Source: Tatumella sp. JGM91
GTDB lineage: Bacteria; Pseudomonadota; Gammaproteobacteria; Enterobacterales; Enterobacteriaceae
NCBI RefSeq assembly: GCF_018257575.1
Contig: NZ_JAERJP010000008.1
Coordinates: 188-64,187 of the forward strand
DNA: 64,000 nucleotides
Reading direction: 5' to 3'
Shown here: positions 1 through 7,684 of the stretch, piece by piece
Layout: every line of letters starts with the position of its first letter
Numbering within the stretch: position 1 is the stretch's first letter
The notes under the pieces: generated by a model
Told to the model about the DNA's origin: nothing
Database searches by the model: none
The model's input: the letters and a program-made list of their open reading frames with translations, nothing else
Program-made: the position numbers and the translations under genes

Positions 1-52
1 TGAACGAAGGTACCGCGCAGCGGCGGAACGATCTGCCGCACAGGCCCGGTGT

Positions 53-81
53 GCAGAGGGCGCGGCCATTGCGCCCTCTGC
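53..81 (+). terminator. Strong hairpin at the left edge, probable terminator of an upstream gene
   Basis: Perfect 11-bp inverted repeat (GCAGAGGGCGC, 7-nt loop, GCGCCCTCTGC). No T-run follows, so it is either a weak terminator or an mRNA 3' stabilising hairpin for a gene that ends to the left. The window begins with TGA, which may be that gene's stop codon, but this cannot be tested here. Confidence 0.45.
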
Positions 82-159
82 TCCTGAGTGAATACATACA
101 AATCCCTAAAGGCACGCTATCATCCCCCCTGAACCAATAACCCCCGGAGACCTCCCCTT

Positions 160-1014
160 ATGGACCCGCGTAAAATTATTGTTGAACATTACCCGGCCCT
201 GACGCCGGAGCTGCAAAAAGCCGCAGAGTTCATACTGGAACACAATAATGAACTGGTAGTGTTATCAATGCGGGCGTTTGCCGGAAACGCCGGAGTCAGA
301 CCCGCCACCCTGCTGAGGCTGGCGAAACGGCTGGGGTTCAATGGCTGGGGAGAGCTGAAAGATGCCTTTATCCGTTGCATGGGGCTGGCGGATGACAGCT
401 ACGCTGCCCGTGCCAGCGATCTGCAAAATAAGCAGCAGCATCCGGCATTATATGACGAAGTTTTTTCAGCCTTTGCGGCCAATTTACAGCAAACTCAGGA
501 AAATAACCGTCACAGTCTGGAACAGGCGGTCAGCCTGCTGGATAGCGCTGACCAGGTCTATATCTGCGGTTTCAGGGCAAGTTTTCCGGTCGCATGGTCA
601 CTCTACTATATCTATCGCCTGTTCCACCGTCAGGTGTCTCTGATTGACGGGCTGGCCAGCAATCAGGAGATTTTTACCCGTGAGATTACTTGCCGCGACC
701 TGGTTGTTGTCGTCGGGTTTGCCCCCTATTCACGGGAGACTCTGCAAATTACCGAATATGCCCGGGCCGCCGGTGCCACTCTGATTGCTATCACTGATTC
801 TCCTCTGTCCCCTCTGGCACAAGCCGCCACCTGTAACCTGCTGTTTCCGGTCAGCAGTCCGTCTTTTTTTCCTTCCGTGGTTTCAGGGATGGGAATTGCC
901 GAATGCCTGATGGCCGCCCTGGTCGCCAGACATGGTGACGAGGCTATCCGCCGGATAGAGAGTGCTGAGCGCTATCTGTTTGATTCCGGGGCCTATATAT
1001 TCCCCGGTAAATAG
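160..1014 (+). CDS. MurR/RpiR-family transcriptional regulator (HTH + SIS)
   Basis: The 284-residue product has the RpiR layout. An N-terminal helix-turn-helix domain covers about residues 1-75, with the SMRAFAGNAGVRPATLLRLAKRLGF recognition region. A SIS sugar-phosphate-type domain covers about 115-260, with YICGFRAS and VVVGFAPYSRET. Family members sense phosphosugars or other small acidic ligands and repress neighbouring catabolic genes. The start is supported by GGAG upstream (cccggagacctccccttATG). The next gene, a class III aminotransferase on the same strand, is separated by a 134-bp gap holding a large inverted repeat at 1050-1092 that is a good operator candidate. The ligand is unknown; an amino-acid- or amide-derived effector would fit the neighbours. 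Confidence 0.9.
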   Translation: MDPRKIIVEHYPALTPELQKAAEFILEHNNELVVLSMRAFAGNAGVRPATLLRLAKRLGFNGWGELKDAFIRCMGLADDSYAARASDLQNKQQHPALYDEVFSAFAANLQQTQENNRHSLEQAVSLLDSADQVYICGFRASFPVAWSLYYIYRLFHRQVSLIDGLASNQEIFTREITCRDLVVVVGFAPYSRETLQITEYARAAGATLIAITDSPLSPLAQAATCNLLFPVSSPSFFPSVVSGMGIAECLMAALVARHGDEAIRRIESAERYLFDSGAYIFPGK

Positions 1015-1049
1015 TCTCCCACCCGGCGCTGATCCGCAACACCCGAAAT

Positions 1050-1092
1050 GATACAAATGAATCATTATTATATTGAATGATCCAATTGTATC
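1050..1092. promoter_or_regulatory. Large imperfect inverted repeat, candidate operator for the adjacent RpiR-type regulator
   Basis: Left arm GATACAAATGAATCATT (1050-1066) and right arm AATGATCCAATTGTATC (1076-1092) are reverse complements at 15 of 17 positions, with a 9-nt AT-only spacer apart from one G. It lies midway between the regulator and the aminotransferase start (1149). The length and spacing suit a dimer-of-dimers operator more than a terminator, because no T-run follows. Which protein binds it is inference. Confidence 0.6.
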
Positions 1093-1148
1093 TGAGAGTA
1101 TATCTCTTATCCGGGGTTTCCCCTGCCGTACCAGTAACGGGATGATCA

Positions 1149-2486
1149 ATGAGCCATATTATTCACCGCAGTCTTCATTTTACTCCGCCGATCGCTACCT
1201 CGGCACAGGGTGCTTATATTACCGATGCTTCAGGTAAACGTTACCTGGATGCCAGTGGCGGTGCGGCAGTATCCTGCCTGGGCCATGCTCATCCGGATGT
1301 GCTGGCAGCAATGCACCGGCAGATCGATACACTCGCCTACGCCCATACGGGATTTTTCACCAGTGATGCGGCAGAAAAGCTGGCTGATCAGCTGGCAGGC
1401 AGCGCTCCCGGGGATCTGAATTCCGTCTATTTTGTTTCCGGCGGTTCTGAAGCGGTCGAGACCGCCCTGAAACTGGCCCGTCAGTATTGTGTGGAAACCG
1501 GACAGCCGGAAAAAACCACTTTTATTGGCCGTCGTCAGAGCTACCACGGTAATACTCTGGGTGCACTGGCGGTAGGCGGTAATGAATGGTGGCGTAAACA
1601 ATTTTCACCGTTACTGATGGATGTCGCGCGGGTATCGGCCTGTAATGCCTACCGTGATCAGCGCCACGATGAAACCGAACAGCAATATACCGAACGGTTA
1701 CTGAATGAACTCGAACAAACCATCGTTGAGACCGGCCCGGAAAAAATTATTGGCTTTATCGCCGAAACTGTCAGTGGTGCCACCACCGGTGCTGTCCCTC
1801 CTGTGAAGGGGTATTTTGCCGGAGTGCGCAGGCTCTGTGATAAATACGGTGTGCTGTATATTGCCGATGAAGTGATGTGTGGTATGGGCCGTACCGGAAC
1901 TCTGCATTCTTTCGAACAGGATGGCGTGGTACCGGATATTGTCACTGTCGCAAAAGGACTGGGTGGCGGCTATCAGCCTATTGGTGCCGTGCTGGTCAGC
2001 GATAAGGTGATTGAACCGCTACGTCAGGGCAGCGGACTGTTTCAGCATGGCCATACCTATATTTGCCATCCGACCGCTGCCGCCGCCGCACTGGCTGTAC
2101 AGCAAGTAATTGTGCGGGATAATTTATTAAGTCATGTGCAGCACCAGGGAAATTATTTACTACAACAATTAGACAATGAGATTGCCGGACTGGAATTTGT
2201 CGGTAACACCCGGGGACGCGGCTTATTTGCCGGGATTGAACTGGTGAGAGACAAACAGAGCAAAGCCCCTTTTGACCCGGCGCTGAAGCTGCACGCCGCC
2301 ATTAAACGCGGCTGCCTTGAACAGGGGCTGATGGTGTATCCGATGGGTGGCACGATTGACGGACAGCAGGGTGACCATATCCTGATTGCACCGCCATTTA
2401 TTGTGACTCAGCAGCAACTGGATGTGGTGGTCGATACCCTGAAACAGGTGATCATCCGCGAAACACACAACGCAGCAGGTGCCTGA
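1149..2486 (+). CDS. Class III (omega/4-aminobutyrate-type) PLP-dependent aminotransferase
   Basis: The 445-residue product is an acetylornithine/GABA/omega-amino-acid-type fold I transaminase. Visible motifs are the cofactor phosphate loop FVSGGSEAVETALKLAR (about 95-112), YHGNTLGAL (about 136), the aspartate that contacts PLP in YIADEVMCGMGRTG (about 238), and the Schiff-base lysine in TVAKGLGGGYQPIGAV (about 273). Such enzymes move an amino group from an omega-amino acid, diamine or amino ketone to pyruvate or 2-oxoglutarate. The substrate cannot be read from sequence. It is followed after 3 bp by the CMD-like gene, so the two are co-transcribed. The start at 1149 overlaps the end of the regulator-proximal leader; the sequence MSHIIHRSLHFTPP is typical of the family N-terminus. 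Confidence 0.9.
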   Translation: MSHIIHRSLHFTPPIATSAQGAYITDASGKRYLDASGGAAVSCLGHAHPDVLAAMHRQIDTLAYAHTGFFTSDAAEKLADQLAGSAPGDLNSVYFVSGGSEAVETALKLARQYCVETGQPEKTTFIGRRQSYHGNTLGALAVGGNEWWRKQFSPLLMDVARVSACNAYRDQRHDETEQQYTERLLNELEQTIVETGPEKIIGFIAETVSGATTGAVPPVKGYFAGVRRLCDKYGVLYIADEVMCGMGRTGTLHSFEQDGVVPDIVTVAKGLGGGYQPIGAVLVSDKVIEPLRQGSGLFQHGHTYICHPTAAAAALAVQQVIVRDNLLSHVQHQGNYLLQQLDNEIAGLEFVGNTRGRGLFAGIELVRDKQSKAPFDPALKLHAAIKRGCLEQGLMVYPMGGTIDGQQGDHILIAPPFIVTQQQLDVVVDTLKQVIIRETHNAAGA

Positions 2487-2489
2487 CCG

Positions 2490-3047
2490 ATGACCATAAC
2501 TAACCGCCTGCCACCGCTGGCACCAGAGGACTGGAGCGATGAACAGCGGACACTGGCCGAAGAAGTGATTCAGGGGCCACGCGGAGCATTACTGCCTCCG
2601 TTTCAGGCATTATTGCGTAGCCCTGAACTAATGGCTCATGCACAACGATTGGGTGAGTACCTGCGCTACCGTAGTGCAATCGGCCTGCGGTTATCTGAAC
2701 TGGCTATTTTAGTGACAGCTCGTTACTGGGGTCAGCCGGTCGAATGGGAGATTCATGCGCCCATTGCCCGCGGACAGGGGATTTCAGAACAGGCAATTGA
2801 CGCGATACAGCATCAGCAACGGCCTGCTGATACAGCTCTGCAACAGGATGAATGGCTGGTATATCAGTTCTGCCAGCAGTTACATCAGCAAAAGCATGTC
2901 AGTGACGATATCTGGCAGCAGTCCGTGGCACAGTTCGGTGAAGCAGCGGTCATGGATCTGATCGGCATCAATGGCTATTACAGCTTACTGGCAATGGTTA
3001 TGAATGTTGCCCGAACCCCGGCGCAGCATACACCCACAGGCTTCTGA
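2490..3047 (+). CDS. Carboxymuconolactone decarboxylase (CMD/AhpD-fold) family protein
   Basis: The 185-residue protein begins 3 bp after the aminotransferase stop. It matches the CMD family in length and pattern: RSPELMAHAQRLGEYLRYRSAIGLRLSELAILVTARYW, then HAPIARGQGISEQAIDAI. It lacks the CxxC pair of the peroxidase-type AhpD proteins, so a thiol-peroxidase role is unlikely. CMD-like proteins often accompany catabolic enzymes with uncertain or gamma-lactone-type activities. Tight coupling to the transaminase suggests it acts on the product, but the reaction is not known. The C-terminus GYYSLLAMVMNVARTP is the usual family ending. Confidence 0.85.
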   Translation: MTITNRLPPLAPEDWSDEQRTLAEEVIQGPRGALLPPFQALLRSPELMAHAQRLGEYLRYRSAIGLRLSELAILVTARYWGQPVEWEIHAPIARGQGISEQAIDAIQHQQRPADTALQQDEWLVYQFCQQLHQQKHVSDDIWQQSVAQFGEAAVMDLIGINGYYSLLAMVMNVARTPAQHTPTGF

Positions 3048-3070
3048 CTCCGCCCGCTATCGCACTAAAA

Positions 3071-3100
3071 TGGTGCTCCCCCGCTCCGCCGGGGGCACCA
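3071..3100 (+). terminator. GC-rich hairpin after the CMD gene
   Basis: TGGTGCTCCC pairs with GGGGGCACCA (10 bp including one G-T) around a C-rich loop, 24 bp after the CMD stop. There is no T-run. It probably ends or protects the aminotransferase-CMD message. Its right arm also forms half of an NtrC-like site. Confidence 0.45.
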
Positions 3101-3110
3101 AAGAAGTGCA
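3095..3110. promoter_or_regulatory. NtrC-like enhancer site upstream of glnHPQ
   Basis: GCACCAAAGAAGTGCA has the GCAC-N7-GTGC spacing of NtrC sites (consensus TGCACC-N4-TGGTGCA), with a weak right-inner half. It lies about 160 bp upstream of a sigma-54 promoter, an ordinary enhancer distance. Confidence 0.4.
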
Positions 3111-3204
3111 AACTCTTTCGCCGCCTTTATAAGAAAAACTGATTACCCGCGCCACAGCCAGAATGCTGAAAGTTAACAACCAAATAACATATAAAACACT
3201 TTTA

Positions 3205-3217
3205 AATCATTTGGTTA
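3205..3217. promoter_or_regulatory. IHF-like site between the NtrC-like site and the sigma-54 promoter
   Basis: AATCATTTGGTTA matches the IHF core WATCAA-N4-TTR with one mismatch and sits in an AT-rich stretch. Placement between enhancer and promoter is what sigma-54 promoters such as glnHp2 of E. coli need for looping. Confidence 0.4.
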
Positions 3218-3254
3218 TATAATTTATTTCCCCGGGTTATTTGTTTTTTAATTC

Positions 3255-3270
3255 TGGCATGGTTATTGCT
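3255..3270 (+). promoter_or_regulatory. Sigma-54 promoter of glnHPQ
   Basis: TGGCATGGTTATTGCT fits the -24/-12 consensus TGGCAYR-N4-TTGCW at every fixed position. It lies about 50 bp before glnH. E. coli glnHPQ is driven by a comparable RpoN/NtrC promoter, so nitrogen-limitation control is strongly suggested. Confidence 0.85.
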
Positions 3271-3321
3271 TTTTTGAGTATGACTGACACACATCATCCG
3301 ATCTTATAAAAAGGACTCGTT

Positions 3322-4074
3322 ATGCTGAAAACAATTAATACTGTAGGTGTTTCACTGGCCTTACTGGCAAGTGCATTCAGCTTTAATGCTGTTGCTAAAG
3401 ATACACTGACGGTCGGTGTTGATACCGCATTTGTTCCATTCGAATTCAAACAAGACAACAAATATGTTGGTTTTGATATTGATCTGTGGAATGCCATCGC
3501 TAAAAAAATGGATGTCGACTATACCCTGCAACCTATGGATTTCAGTGGTCTGATCCCTGGTCTGCAGTCACGTAATATTGATGTCGCTATGGCTGGGATC
3601 ACTATTACGCCGGTACGTGCACAGGTTGTTGATTTCAGCGCCCCATACTACAACGCTGACTTGCTGATGGCGGTAAAAAGCTCAGCTACCGGTATTAATA
3701 AGTTCAGCGATCTGGCGGGTAAGAAAGTGGGCCTGAAGCAGGGTACGGCCGCTGCAACCTATATGAAAGCCAATGTAAAAGCTGATTATGTCGAGTTCCC
3801 GAACATCGATAACGCCTATCTCGATCTGCAGGCCGGCAATATTGATGCGGTCGTTCATGACTCGCCGAACGTGTTGTATTACGTAAAAACTGCCGGTAAC
3901 GGAAAAATCAAAGCGACCGGTGAAAACGATAGCGTGCTGCCACAGCAGTACGGTTTTGCGCTGCAGAAAAACAGCCCTTACACCAGACGTGTTGACGAAG
4001 CGCTGAAAGAGTTACGCGCTGACGGTACCTATAACAAAATCTACGTAAAATGGTTCGACAAAGAACCTAAGTAA
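3322..4074 (+). CDS. glnH: Glutamine ABC transporter periplasmic binding protein GlnH
   Basis: The 250-residue solute-binding protein is very close to E. coli GlnH (for example [45 protein letters not shown]). A Sec signal peptide covers residues 1-25 (hydrophobic [19 protein letters not shown], cut after AVA). The mature protein captures glutamine in the periplasm and delivers it to GlnPQ. AAGGA precedes the start. It is first in the glnHPQ-C45 unit behind the sigma-54 promoter at 3255. Because the operon also carries an amidohydrolase-like gene, a related amide as ligand is possible, although the binding-pocket segments look like standard GlnH. Confidence 0.93.
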   Translation: MLKTINTVGVSLALLASAFSFNAVAKDTLTVGVDTAFVPFEFKQDNKYVGFDIDLWNAIAKKMDVDYTLQPMDFSGLIPGLQSRNIDVAMAGITITPVRAQVVDFSAPYYNADLLMAVKSSATGINKFSDLAGKKVGLKQGTAAATYMKANVKADYVEFPNIDNAYLDLQAGNIDAVVHDSPNVLYYVKTAGNGKIKATGENDSVLPQQYGFALQKNSPYTRRVDEALKELRADGTYNKIYVKWFDKEPK

Positions 4075-4132
4075 TTGTTTTTCGGGCCAGTTATGGCTGG
4101 CCCGCTGTCTATTTGACCATGCGGATAAGATT

Positions 4133-4789
4133 ATGAATTTTGATATCAGTTATGTCTGGCAAGCCGTGCCAATATTATTACAGGGGCTCAAACTGACCCT
4201 GTTCATTTCAGTAGTCGGGTTACTGGGAGGGTTTGTCATCGGGCTGATCGCCGGTGTCTGTCGCGCATTAGGCGGCAGATTTTCAAAGACGGTGTCATTG
4301 ATTTTCGTCGAGCTTATCCGCGGAACGCCGATTATGGTGCAGGTGATGTTTATCTACTTCGCCCTGCCACTCGCTTTACCGGTACGTATTGATCCGATTA
4401 CCGCTGCGGTTGTGACCATTATGATAAATTCCGGCGCCTATATTGCCGAAATTACCCGTGGTGCGTTGCTATCAATTAATAAAGGTTTTAAAGAAGCCGG
4501 ACTGGCAATGGGTCTGTCTTCACGGGCAACGCTCTGGTACATCATTATGCCGCTGGCATTACGCCGTATGATCCCAGCACTGGGTAACCAGTGGATCATT
4601 AGTATCAAAGATACCTCATTATTTATTGTGATTGGGGTTGCCGAACTGACCCGTCAGGGACAGGAAATTATCGCCGGTAACTTCCGCGCACTCGAAGTAT
4701 GGACCGCAGTTGCAGCACTGTATCTGATTGTTACTCTGTGTCTGAGCTTCCTGCTTAAAACTCTGGAAAAAAGGATGCATATTTTATGA
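4133..4789 (+). CDS. glnP: Glutamine ABC transporter permease GlnP
   Basis: The 218-residue inner-membrane permease has about five transmembrane segments (first at about 13-42). It carries the HisMQ-type EAA cytoplasmic loop, seen as [32 protein letters not shown] at about 122-153, which docks on GlnQ. The preceding [16 protein letters not shown] is also typical. It forms the transmembrane channel for GlnH-delivered substrate. The gap after glnH is 58 bp and contains GGCCAG...CTGGCC, a short hairpin that may lower downstream expression relative to the binding protein. Its stop overlaps the glnQ start by 4 bp (ATGA). Confidence 0.93.
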   Translation: MNFDISYVWQAVPILLQGLKLTLFISVVGLLGGFVIGLIAGVCRALGGRFSKTVSLIFVELIRGTPIMVQVMFIYFALPLALPVRIDPITAAVVTIMINSGAYIAEITRGALLSINKGFKEAGLAMGLSSRATLWYIIMPLALRRMIPALGNQWIISIKDTSLFIVIGVAELTRQGQEIIAGNFRALEVWTAVAALYLIVTLCLSFLLKTLEKRMHIL

Positions 4790-5517
4790 GTATGGTTGAA
4801 TTTCAAAATGTCTCGAAAAATTTTGGCTCAACGCAGGTGCTGCATGATATCAATCTGAAAATTGATGCCGGTGAAGTAGTCGTTATTATCGGCCCTTCCG
4901 GATCCGGTAAATCCACCCTGTTACGCTGTATTAATAAACTGGAAGAAATTTCTTCCGGGGCTCTGATAGTGGCAGGTATGCACCTGACCGATCCGCATGT
5001 TAATGAGCAGGATATCCGCCGTGAAGCCGGAATGGTCTTTCAGCAGTTTCATCTGTTCCCTCATCTGACAGCCCTGGAAAATGTCATGTTCGGACCACTT
5101 AAGGTTCGCCATGCCAGTAAAGCAGATGCACGTAAACAGGCGATGGATTTACTGACACGGGTCGGTCTGGCAGCACGTGCTGACCATTACCCTTCAGAGC
5201 TTTCCGGCGGACAGCAGCAGCGTGTTGCCATCGCCAGGGCACTGGCCGTCAAGCCACAGATGATGCTGTTTGATGAACCTACCTCCGCGCTGGATCCGGA
5301 ACTGCGCCACGAAGTATTACAGGTTATGCGTTCTCTGGCTGAAGAGGGGATGACAATGGTCATTGTGACCCACGAAATCGGTTTTGCCCGGGATGTTGCC
5401 TCACGGTTGATCTTTATCGATGGCGGTACCATTGCTGAAGATGGTTCGCCCGCCGGGCTGATTGAGGGCGGTAATGGCTGCGCCCGTTTGCAGGAATTCC
5501 TGCAGCACGTTTCCTGA
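4786..5517 (+). CDS. glnQ: Glutamine ABC transporter ATPase GlnQ
   Basis: The 243-residue ABC ATPase has Walker [10 protein letters not shown] (36-44), the Q-loop near [16 protein letters not shown], the signature LSGGQ (139-143), Walker [13 protein letters not shown] (159-170) and the switch histidine in [12 protein letters not shown]. It powers GlnHP-mediated uptake. The ATGA overlap with glnP shows translational coupling. A start three codons later (MVEF) is possible, since the known E. coli protein begins MIEF. The C45-family gene follows only 23 bp downstream, so the operon extends past the transporter. Confidence 0.93.
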   Translation: MSMVEFQNVSKNFGSTQVLHDINLKIDAGEVVVIIGPSGSGKSTLLRCINKLEEISSGALIVAGMHLTDPHVNEQDIRREAGMVFQQFHLFPHLTALENVMFGPLKVRHASKADARKQAMDLLTRVGLAARADHYPSELSGGQQQRVAIARALAVKPQMMLFDEPTSALDPELRHEVLQVMRSLAEEGMTMVIVTHEIGFARDVASRLIFIDGGTIAEDGSPAGLIEGGNGCARLQEFLQHVS

Positions 5518-5540
5518 GTTAAAACTGAGATACTCCGTAT

Positions 5541-6563
5541 ATGAACATAATCACGCTCCGTGGTGGTGCTTTTTCCATTGGCGAACAACTGGGCCGCGCG
5601 GGTAAGGCGGCATGGCATAATAAGCTGCCGGAAACCACGCTGTGGCAAACGGTTATTCGCCTGAAAGATTCACCACAGGCACGGGCAATGGCTGAGGCTG
5701 TGCAACGCGAGTATCCGCTGATATGGCAGGAACTGCAGGGGATGGCCTGCGGATTAGATGCCCCGCTGGACGCGGTTTTTGCCTGGAATTGCCGCGGTGA
5801 TCTGGTACGTTCAACCTCAGATGGCTGCACCACTCTGGCGGGTCGTGACAGTGCCGGTCAGTGTTTTATTGCCCATAATGAGGATGGCTTTCCGCAATTG
5901 CGGGATGACTGTTTTATCGCCGATATCAGGCCATTGCAGGGTAGTGCTTTTGTCAGCTTCGCCTATCCCGGGTCTCTGTGCGGGCACACCTTTGCGGTAA
6001 ATCAGCACGGCGTTGTGAATACCGTCAATAATATCAGGGCAGTACAACGTCCGGCGGGTTTACCTCGTCAGATACTGGCAAGAGCGGCACTGAATGCTAC
6101 CAGTCTTGACGATGCCGTCCTGATACTGACGGCGACGGCACGGGCAGGCGCATTTCATCACACGCTGGGGCAGGCCGGTGATCCGCGCCTGTTCAGCGTA
6201 GAAGCGACCGGTCAGGGCAACAGTGTGACCATGCTGACGGGTAACAGTGGCCACGCTAATCATCTGATACACCCGCAATTGTCGGCCTGCGAACAAGTGA
6301 TTACCGGAAGTTCAGCCGCACGCCAGCACAGGATCGATCAGCTGTTATCCGCGGAAACCGCACTGTCAGCCGAACAGATGCTGACTATTCTGTCTGATAC
6401 TGACGGAAAACTGCCTGTCTACCGGCTGGCGAAAGACGATCCGGATCAGGAGAATACACTGGCAACCGTCATTTTCCGGCTGAATGCTGACGGCGTTGAC
6501 TGGTCGTTGTATGGACTTGATCGCCCGGCAGTCGCACTCTGCGGGGAAAAAAATCTGCTATAA
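5541..6563 (+). CDS. C45-family autoproteolytic acyltransferase/amidohydrolase
   Basis: The 340-residue protein belongs to the acyl-CoA:6-aminopenicillanate acyltransferase (peptidase C45) family of N-terminal-nucleophile hydrolases, which also includes the insect carcinine/beta-alanyl-dopamine hydrolase Tan. It has RGDLVRSTSDGCTTLA with the expected nucleophile Cys96 after Gly95 (self-cleavage site), then AHNEDGF (111-117), YPGSLCGHTFAVNQHGVVNTVNN and late NTLATVIF. These enzymes cut or form amide bonds after self-processing. There is no signal peptide, so it should act in the cytosol on material imported by GlnHPQ, to which it is coupled by a 23-bp gap. The substrate is unknown; a gamma-glutamyl, beta-alanyl or acylated amine or amino acid is my guess. 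Confidence 0.85.
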   Translation: MNIITLRGGAFSIGEQLGRAGKAAWHNKLPETTLWQTVIRLKDSPQARAMAEAVQREYPLIWQELQGMACGLDAPLDAVFAWNCRGDLVRSTSDGCTTLAGRDSAGQCFIAHNEDGFPQLRDDCFIADIRPLQGSAFVSFAYPGSLCGHTFAVNQHGVVNTVNNIRAVQRPAGLPRQILARAALNATSLDDAVLILTATARAGAFHHTLGQAGDPRLFSVEATGQGNSVTMLTGNSGHANHLIHPQLSACEQVITGSSAARQHRIDQLLSAETALSAEQMLTILSDTDGKLPVYRLAKDDPDQENTLATVIFRLNADGVDWSLYGLDRPAVALCGEKNLL

Positions 6564-6584
6564 GAGTCAGCGGCCGGATCCGTA

Positions 6585-6624
6585 AAAAAACAGCTATCCG
6601 CAGACGCAGATAGCTGTTTTTTTT
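6585..6624. terminator. Bidirectional Rho-independent terminator
   Basis: AACAGCTATC pairs with GATAGCTGTT around CGCAGACGCA, flanked by an A-run on the left and eight Ts on the right. It ends both the glnHPQ-C45 operon (plus strand) and the DUF1471 gene at 6635 (minus strand). Confidence 0.9.
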
Positions 6625-6634
6625 GATGGCAGAT

Positions 6635-6844
6635 TTATTTATGCAGCTCTGCCGTCATATGCACACCATTATTCATAGTGGCTTCAATGATGGTATACGA
6701 TTTTCCGGCTTTTTTGGCCTGCGCCGCGATTTTCGCCTCCGCATCATCCAGATTATCTGCCGTTGCAGTCACACTTTCCGCAAAACTACTGAATGAAAGT
6801 AAAGACACCAGACTCACCGCCAGTACGGTTTTTATTGTATTCAT
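6635..6844 (-). CDS. Small secreted DUF1471 (YdgH/BhsA/McbA-like) protein, copy 1
   Basis: This is a 69-residue protein. An upstream ATG at 6949 is in frame, but the chosen start (MNTIKTVLAV) has AAGGAAG at the right distance and begins a clean Sec signal peptide (1-22, cut after SFA). The mature 47 residues ESVTATADNLDDAEAKIAAQA...NNGVHMTAELHK are the DUF1471 domain (one beta-alpha-beta unit). In enterobacteria these periplasmic or outer-membrane-associated proteins (YhcN, BhsA, McbA) respond to acid, peroxide or copper stress and affect biofilm. A near-identical paralogue lies at 7194-7403 on the same strand, so this is a tandem duplication. Specific function unknown. Confidence 0.85.
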   Translation of the reverse strand: MNTIKTVLAVSLVSLLSFSSFAESVTATADNLDDAEAKIAAQAKKAGKSYTIIEATMNNGVHMTAELHK

Positions 6845-7151
6845 GGTCGCTTCCTTTAACGGTTGGGTCACTGGCCGGATGATGATTCCCCTGATGACAT
6901 GACCGCCAGGCCTGTCAGATGTCGTCAGTCGCCTGACGGGACAGGGCACACATATCGCCGGTGACTTCAGTCCCGACTGTAGCGCAGTTGTTCAGCTATT
7001 CAACCGGCAATTATCCGGTGAATTCAGGTTCTGTTCCGCGGATAAAATATCCGTCTGTCCGGGCCGGATTTTATATAACACAGCAGATAACTGAGTGAGG
7101 AGCCTGAAAATACAGGCGCAGACAGGTGGCGGGGGAATATTACAGGAAAGA

Positions 7152-7182
7152 CTCCCCCGGGGATATTTTCCGCCGGGGAGCC
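7152..7182 (-). terminator. Hairpin after DUF1471 copy 2
   Basis: CTCCCCCGG and CCGGGGAG pair with one bulged C, 12 bp past the stop of the gene at 7194. Read on the minus strand it is followed by TCTTTCCTGTAAT, a poor T-run. A likely terminator separating the two paralogues. Confidence 0.5.
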
Positions 7183-7193
7183 TTCTGTCTCTG

Positions 7194-7403
7194 TTACTTA
7201 TTCAGTTCGGCGGTCATATGCACGCCATTGTTGTAATTTGCTTCGGTAATTTTATAAGAAGCGCCGGCTTTGTGGGCCTGAGCTGCAATCTGTGCTTCAG
7301 CGGCATCAAGAGTACTTGCACAGGCGGTAACGCTCTGAGCAAAGCTACCGAAAGAAATCAGGGAAAGGACTGCAACTGCAACTAAAGTTTTGATGGATTT
7401 CAT
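7194..7403 (-). CDS. Small secreted DUF1471 (YdgH/BhsA/McbA-like) protein, copy 2
   Basis: The 69-residue paralogue of the gene at 6635 has the same architecture: signal peptide 1-22 (MKSIKTLVAVAVLSLISFGSFA), then QSVTACASTLDAAEAQIAAQAHKAGASYKITEANYNNGVHMTAELNK. I use the ATG at 7403 rather than the in-frame ATG at 7412, because AAGGTG lies 6 bp before it. It has one cysteine in the mature part that copy 1 lacks. Each copy has its own RBS and terminator, so they are probably separate transcription units. Role inferred from family only: envelope stress response. Confidence 0.87.
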   Translation of the reverse strand: MKSIKTLVAVAVLSLISFGSFAQSVTACASTLDAAEAQIAAQAHKAGASYKITEANYNNGVHMTAELNK

Positions 7404-7684
7404 GAGGGTCACCTTAATTTATTTTTGTCTGAAGGCCGTATTGCCTTGATGCGGTGAATCATAGCCCTGTGTCCGGTTGCACGAAAGCTGAACAAATTGC
7501 TTATCTTATTCAAAATAAATGAATGATAATGACAAACCAACCGGATAAAGCCAAAAATGCAGTCGTTACTGCTAAATATTAGATAACATGCAGATCATTA
7601 GGCTTTAATGATTACACTACATGGAATAAACACCCGAATGATTTGCCATTAAAACAAAAACCATAATGTTATCAAAAGGTTTCT

